In this document: one piece after another, positions 14,115 to 17,458 of the stretch
Position numbering within the stretch: the stretch's first letter is position 1
Layout of the letters: each line of letters starts with the position of its first letter
Assembly: GCA_030841965.1 (NCBI GenBank)
Contig: JAUUSJ010000084.1
Coordinates: 1 to 17,458 of the forward strand
Direction: 5' to 3'
Source of the DNA: Blautia sp.
GTDB lineage: Bacteria; Bacillota; Clostridia; Lachnospirales; Lachnospiraceae
DNA: 17,458 nt
Program-made: the position numbers and the translations under genes
Notes under the pieces: generated by a model
The model's database searches: none
What the model was told of the DNA's origin: nothing
What the model saw: only the letters and a program-made list of their open reading frames with translations

Positions 14115-14555
14115 AATGTAGATTTATCGCAATCCCAAAAAAGAGTTGCATTAGCAATAGATGATAGAATGTTTATTCAAACAGCTACGCAGATACAGAA
14201 AAATATAGGGTTACTTGAGTTTTTCAAATATCCTGTTATAATGATACTTTTTTTCCTGGAAGCTTTAATATCATTTATCGTTGTAAAAAAACAGCTTTAT
14301 CATATATATCTTGCACGCTGTTTGGGAGAGAAGAGTAGTATTATTTTAGCAAAGTTAATTATAAAAATGTTGATTTTGTCTTTTGTCGGTGGGATAGTGG
14401 CGAGTATTTTGCTGGTTGGGGTACAGTTTATTGGCTGGATAGATAGCTTTCGTATTTTTATAAAGTTTCTATTTGTATGTTTTATGGGTACAATTATTCC
14501 TGGAGTATTTTATTTGCGTATAAATTTATTAAAACTATTTCAACAGATAGACTGA
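14115..14555 (+). pseudogene. ABC transporter permease, C-terminal part
   Basis: This part encodes 146 residues in frame with 1134-1916. It starts NVDLSQSQKRVALAIDDR and holds three hydrophobic segments (VIMILFFLEALISFIV; LIIKMLILSFVGGIVASILL; FIKFLFVCFMGTIIPGVFYL), the C-terminal membrane half expected of an FtsX/MacB-type permease. A short ATG-started frame from 14169 has no ribosome binding site and would lack the first helix and extracellular domain. It ends 24 bases before the ATPase start. Confidence 0.85.
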
Positions 14556-14579
14556 TTTTGAAAGGAAGGAGGGAGTTAT

Positions 14580-15248
14580 ATCGATACGCTCAATACAAAA
14601 AATATAAGTTATACATATCAAAGCAAGTACCAAAAGGTACATGCATTAAAAGATGTCAGTTGCTCATTTACGTCTGGCAAGTTTTATGCGATTGAAGGAA
14701 GTTCTGGAAGTGGGAAAACAACGCTCCTCTCGCTTCTGGCGGGCTTGGATAGACCGCAAGAGGGAGAAATTACTCTAAATGCTGTATCTTATCGTAATAT
14801 GGATATGGAAAAGTTACGCCGTGAGCAGATATCCATTATTTTTCAAAATTTTAATTTGTTTCCGTTATTAACTGTTCAGGAAAATATTATATATCCAATG
14901 CAATTGCTAAAGAAACCAATAGGAGAGGCAAAAGAAGAATCTCATCATTTAATTGAAAAAGTTGGGCTAAAAGAAGAAATATTGCGTAAATATCCCACTA
15001 TGCTAAGCGGAGGGGAGCAACAACGAGTGGCGATTGCTCGCTCTCTTGCTTCAGGAGCGAAAATCATTTTGGCAGATGAGCCGACGGGAAATTTAGATTC
15101 TGAAAATGGGAAACGTGTGGTAGAAATTTTGAGGAATCTTGTTATACAAAATGGCTATTGTGTCATTTTAGTCACGCATGATAGGAGTATTTCAGAGCAG
15201 GCAGATATAGTTCTTCGGATGAAAGACGGAAGAATTGTGAATGATTAA
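14580..15248 (+). CDS. ABC transporter ATPase of the MacB/LolD type, apparent ATC start
   Basis: The product has 222 residues if initiated at ATC 14580, seven bases after AGGAGG (14567-14572). The frame is closed by TGA at 14559 and has no ATG, GTG or TTG before 14745, which lies past the Walker A motif and cannot be the start. Motifs in order are Walker A GSSGSGKTT (40-48), Q-loop FQN (Gln89), signature LSGGEQQ (142-148), Walker B IILADEP and His200 in VTHD. The length fits exporters that couple with FtsX-type permeases. It sits between the split permease and the 600-residue permease, and would power both. AUC initiation is rare and usually weak, so expression may be low, or the start was lost by mutation. 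Confidence 0.85.
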   Translation: MDTLNTKNISYTYQSKYQKVHALKDVSCSFTSGKFYAIEGSSGSGKTTLLSLLAGLDRPQEGEITLNAVSYRNMDMEKLRREQISIIFQNFNLFPLLTVQENIIYPMQLLKKPIGEAKEESHHLIEKVGLKEEILRKYPTMLSGGEQQRVAIARSLASGAKIILADEPTGNLDSENGKRVVEILRNLVIQNGYCVILVTHDRSISEQADIVLRMKDGRIVND

Positions 15249-15269
15249 GAGGAAGGGATTATTTGATTT

Positions 15270-17072
15270 ATGAAAAATGGCATAAAACAGTTGTTGCGTA
15301 CGCCTATAAAAACGGGATTACTATTTCTACTTCTTTTATTGAGTACCGTGCTATTTATAATAGGAATTAATTTATGGATACAAGTAACAGAAAGAGTAAA
15401 GGCGGCGGATGAGTCTTTTGTGACGATTGGCACAGTTACGCAGAAGGAAAATAGTTTAACTTCAACTGCTCAATGGGATGCAGCATTGAAAGATTATATC
15501 TATTTTGATGAGCCAGTATATAGTGAGATACTGTCTGTAGATATTTTGAAAAACCTTGATATAGACTATATTAGTGAGCCTGAACAGCGACCATACTATG
15601 GTGCCAGGTCTTCTGACTTTATCACGACTCGTACCGAAAATATGACTTTTGGTGACCAGGGATTTATTGGGGAGATAAGTCCACTAGAAGACTGTATACC
15701 TGATAAACCAGTCAAAGTAAAAGTAGAAAAAATTCTCTGGGGAGACCAGAAATTTACTGGAAAGACAATCTTTTTCTGTGACCATATTTCTAAAAATACA
15801 CAGGAAATGAAAAAAGGAAGGACATATTTAGCATCTTTGCATATAAATCCATTTAATTCTCAACTGCATACAGAGCTGGACGGTAATTTTGAATATATGC
15901 CAGCCCAGCTTTATCAGGAGCAATCTCGTCTTTGGTATGATATTTCTGATGATTTTTACAAGACAGATGAGGGAAAAATCTGGAGTAATATGAGCAAATG
16001 GTTGGATGAAAACTGGAATATTGTTCCAGTGACACCTACATCGGATTTACAGCTCATTCCTGCATTTCATGAGGGAGAAGCAATTATAATAGACGGCAGG
16101 ACGATAAATGCAGATGAATTTACCACTGGAGAAAAAGTTTGTCTAGTTTCTCAAAACTTTGCAGAGTTAAATCATTTTAAGGTTGGGGATTCTTTTGAAC
16201 TGCAATTTTATTTTATTGATTACAAGAATCCAGTAAATCAAGTTATCTATAGCAGTGGAGAAGGCGGTTTATCTGTTTTTCAATTGCAACCAGATGGAAA
16301 ACCTTATGATATTTTTCAAACTGCGGAGTATAAAATAGTTGGAATTTATTCTTATTCCGTAGTCGCAACGGATAATCAATACACACTTGGTACAAACCAA
16401 ATTTTTATACCTTCTGCGTCTGTTGTGGAAAAGAAAGAAAATATTTATGAGACTGGACCTATGCAGGGATATAATACTTCCTTCCGCATAAAAAACGGCT
16501 CAATTAATCAAGCAATAGAAAAATTGAATCAGCTTCCAGAGAGTGAGTTTTTAAAATTCCAATTTTATGATGATGGATACGAGCAAGTTGCATCTGGATT
16601 ACAGGGAACCAAAATAATTGCCGGAGTTTTATTTATAGTAGGATTGGCGTTGGCTCTCGGCGTCATTGTATTTATACTCTATTTCATGATTATCAAGCAA
16701 AAGAGACGTATCGCAATAGAACGGGCATTAGGAACAAGTAAAAGACAATGTATTATCTCATTGATGTCAGGAATTATAATATTAACAGTAATGGCATTAT
16801 CCTTAGGAGTAGCGATAGGTGATACGTTAGCCACTAAGGTTCAGAAGATGGCAGTAAATCAAACCGAATCATTTGATACAACCTATACGGTAGGCATGGA
16901 TTCAAAAAATATGAATACAATTGAGTTAGATATAGATGATAGTAAAATCATAATATGTGAAGGATTAACGGTAGTTGGAGGTACTTCCTTAGTTATTATT
17001 CTATCATTATATCTAATTTTACAAAACCTTAAAGAAGCTCCAATTTATTTACTAGGAAGACGGGATAATTAA
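15270..17072 (+). CDS. FtsX/MacB-type ABC transporter permease
   Basis: The 600-residue protein starts at ATG, 21 bases after the ATPase stop. Topology is classic for the family: one helix near the N-terminus (15-37), a large extracellular domain (about 40-445), then three helices (449-474, 495-518, 560-584). The cytoplasmic loop KRRIAIERALGTSKRQC (478-494) is the FtsX signature. It should form a heterodimer with the split permease and use the adjacent ATPase for export of a peptide, lipid or toxic compound, or for mechanical signalling. The substrate is not evident. Confidence 0.9.
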   Translation: MKNGIKQLLRTPIKTGLLFLLLLLSTVLFIIGINLWIQVTERVKAADESFVTIGTVTQKENSLTSTAQWDAALKDYIYFDEPVYSEILSVDILKNLDIDYISEPEQRPYYGARSSDFITTRTENMTFGDQGFIGEISPLEDCIPDKPVKVKVEKILWGDQKFTGKTIFFCDHISKNTQEMKKGRTYLASLHINPFNSQLHTELDGNFEYMPAQLYQEQSRLWYDISDDFYKTDEGKIWSNMSKWLDENWNIVPVTPTSDLQLIPAFHEGEAIIIDGRTINADEFTTGEKVCLVSQNFAELNHFKVGDSFELQFYFIDYKNPVNQVIYSSGEGGLSVFQLQPDGKPYDIFQTAEYKIVGIYSYSVVATDNQYTLGTNQIFIPSASVVEKKENIYETGPMQGYNTSFRIKNGSINQAIEKLNQLPESEFLKFQFYDDGYEQVASGLQGTKIIAGVLFIVGLALALGVIVFILYFMIIKQKRRIAIERALGTSKRQCIISLMSGIIILTVMALSLGVAIGDTLATKVQKMAVNQTESFDTTYTVGMDSKNMNTIELDIDDSKIIICEGLTVVGGTSLVIILSLYLILQNLKEAPIYLLGRRDN

Positions 17073-17175
17073 TCGATACGGAAAACAGCAAATAGATGGA
17101 TATATTTCGATTTTAATAGCATAAATTCATCTTCAAATCCAATTAATATAGTAGAAATTGATTCCAAGACCAAAT

Positions 17176-17210
17176 AAAAAAGGAGATTATCTAAAATAGA
17201 CATCTCCTTT
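17176..17210. terminator. Bidirectional terminator between the permease and the tRNA
   Basis: AAAGGAGAT (17179-17187) pairs with ATCTCCTTT (17202-17210). On the minus strand a longer T-run follows, so it ends the tRNA transcript; on the plus strand it can end the exporter operon. Confidence 0.8.
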
Positions 17211-17220
17211 CATTAACCAG

Positions 17221-17293
17221 AGCCGATAAGCGGAATCGAACCGCTGACCTACGCATTACGAGTGCGTCGCACTACCGACTGTGCTATATCGGC
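17221..17293 (-). tRNA. tRNA-Thr (CGT)
   Basis: Read on the minus strand, the 73 bases fold as a full cloverleaf. The acceptor is GCCGATA/TATCGGC with discriminator T. The D arm is GCAC/GTGC. The anticodon arm is ACGCA-CTCGTAA-TGCGT with anticodon CGT. The T arm is AGCGG-TTCGATT-CCGCT. CCA is not encoded. It reads the threonine codon ACG. It is not the integration site of the element. Confidence 0.95.
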
Positions 17294-17302
17294 AACAAAC
17301 TT

Positions 17303-17331
17303 ATTCTACTACAGAAATCTAAAAAAATCAA
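17303..17331 (-). promoter_or_regulatory. Promoter of the tRNA-Thr gene
   Basis: On the minus strand TTGATT (17326-17331), a 17-base spacer and TAGAAT (17303-17308), ending ten bases before the tRNA. Near-consensus boxes and spacing. Confidence 0.7.
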
Positions 17332-17406
17332 GCACAAAATGAAGAAAACTTCAATTAATTTTTTGAGTGATAGGCATAGACGTAACAGACGCTAAGAGAG
17401 GCAGTC

Positions 17407-17447
17407 GATATGTCCTCGAAAAACACGTTCGTTCCCACGGTTTTTCG
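17407..17447 (-). repeat. Right copy of the inverted repeat unit
   Basis: GATATGTCCTCGAAAAAC (17407-17424) is the exact reverse complement of 25-42, and CGGTTTTTCG (17438-17447) that of 1-10; the middle differs. The motif TGTCGAAAA on the minus strand at the outer end matches a Spo0A-box consensus (TGTCGAA), which may be chance. No gene is visible from 17332 to the end. Confidence 0.6.
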
Positions 17448-17458
17448 ACATACGCTGA

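Noticed and set aside
14169..14555. Independent small membrane protein from ATG 14169
   Set aside because: No ribosome site, and the frame is open upstream into the attachment core, where it joins the N-terminal permease part exactly.
14745..15248. TTG 14745 as the ATPase start
   Set aside because: It lies after the Walker A motif, which is encoded in frame upstream and is intact; the product would lack nucleotide binding.
17221..17293. tRNA-Thr as the integration target of the element
   Set aside because: Integrases often use tRNA genes, but here both cores are in the permease gene, and no tRNA fragment is found at the other junction.

Overview
The window looks like chromosomal DNA of a low-GC Firmicute, most likely a clostridium of the Lachnospiraceae type. 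The evidence is AT-rich DNA, strong AGGAGG-type ribosome binding sites with frequent TTG/GTG starts, a Tn916-type Int/Xis pair and an Rpn nuclease of the kind common in gut clostridia. I cannot name the species.

Host backbone (1-1916 and 14115-17458): an exporter-like operon encodes a secreted or lipid-anchored protein (301-1077), an FtsX/MacB-type permease that is split in two, an ABC ATPase (14580-15248) and a second, 600-residue permease (15270-17072). A terminator and a tRNA-Thr(CGT) on the minus strand follow. The ATPase has no ATG, GTG or TTG at its start; the only codon well placed behind its ribosome binding site is ATC.

Inserted element (about 12.2 kb, 1904-14114): a 13-bp direct repeat (ATTTGGGACACAA) marks both junctions. 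Joining the flanks across one copy restores an open permease frame of about 407 residues, so excision should repair the gene. The right end carries xis (12455-12667) and int (12758-13942), with integrase arm-type repeats (TTTACTAC) near both ends. The middle carries a probable rolling-circle-type replication protein (9193-10323). I see no relaxase, coupling protein, secretion system or capsid genes, so this is a small integrative element that probably relies on a helper.

Cargo and control (2599-7468): a minus-strand gene encodes a sigma-70-like N-terminus fused to a DUF262/ParB-like C-terminus. Next comes an operon of an XRE-type regulator, an Rpn-type PD-(D/E)XK nuclease, a separate small gene that duplicates the nuclease C-terminal tail, and a one-helix membrane protein. 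About ten copies of a CGAYRTTTAG-type operator surround this operon. Two of them lie in near-identical inverted promoters that fire outward, one into the sigma-DUF262 gene and one into a cluster of very small genes (6577-7468). I read this as a self-contained, repressor-controlled module, plausibly a defence or induction switch.

The rest of the element (7469-12454) is unusually gene-poor. It holds repeated blocks with hairpins (a 35-bp block twice, a 50-nt hairpin block three times), a 57-bp tandem repeat, an over-represented 8-mer GGTAGCAG, and a strongly structured 200-nt leader before an unrecognised gene. Finally, an 18-bp sequence within a 42-bp unit is present in opposite orientation at the two extreme ends of the window.
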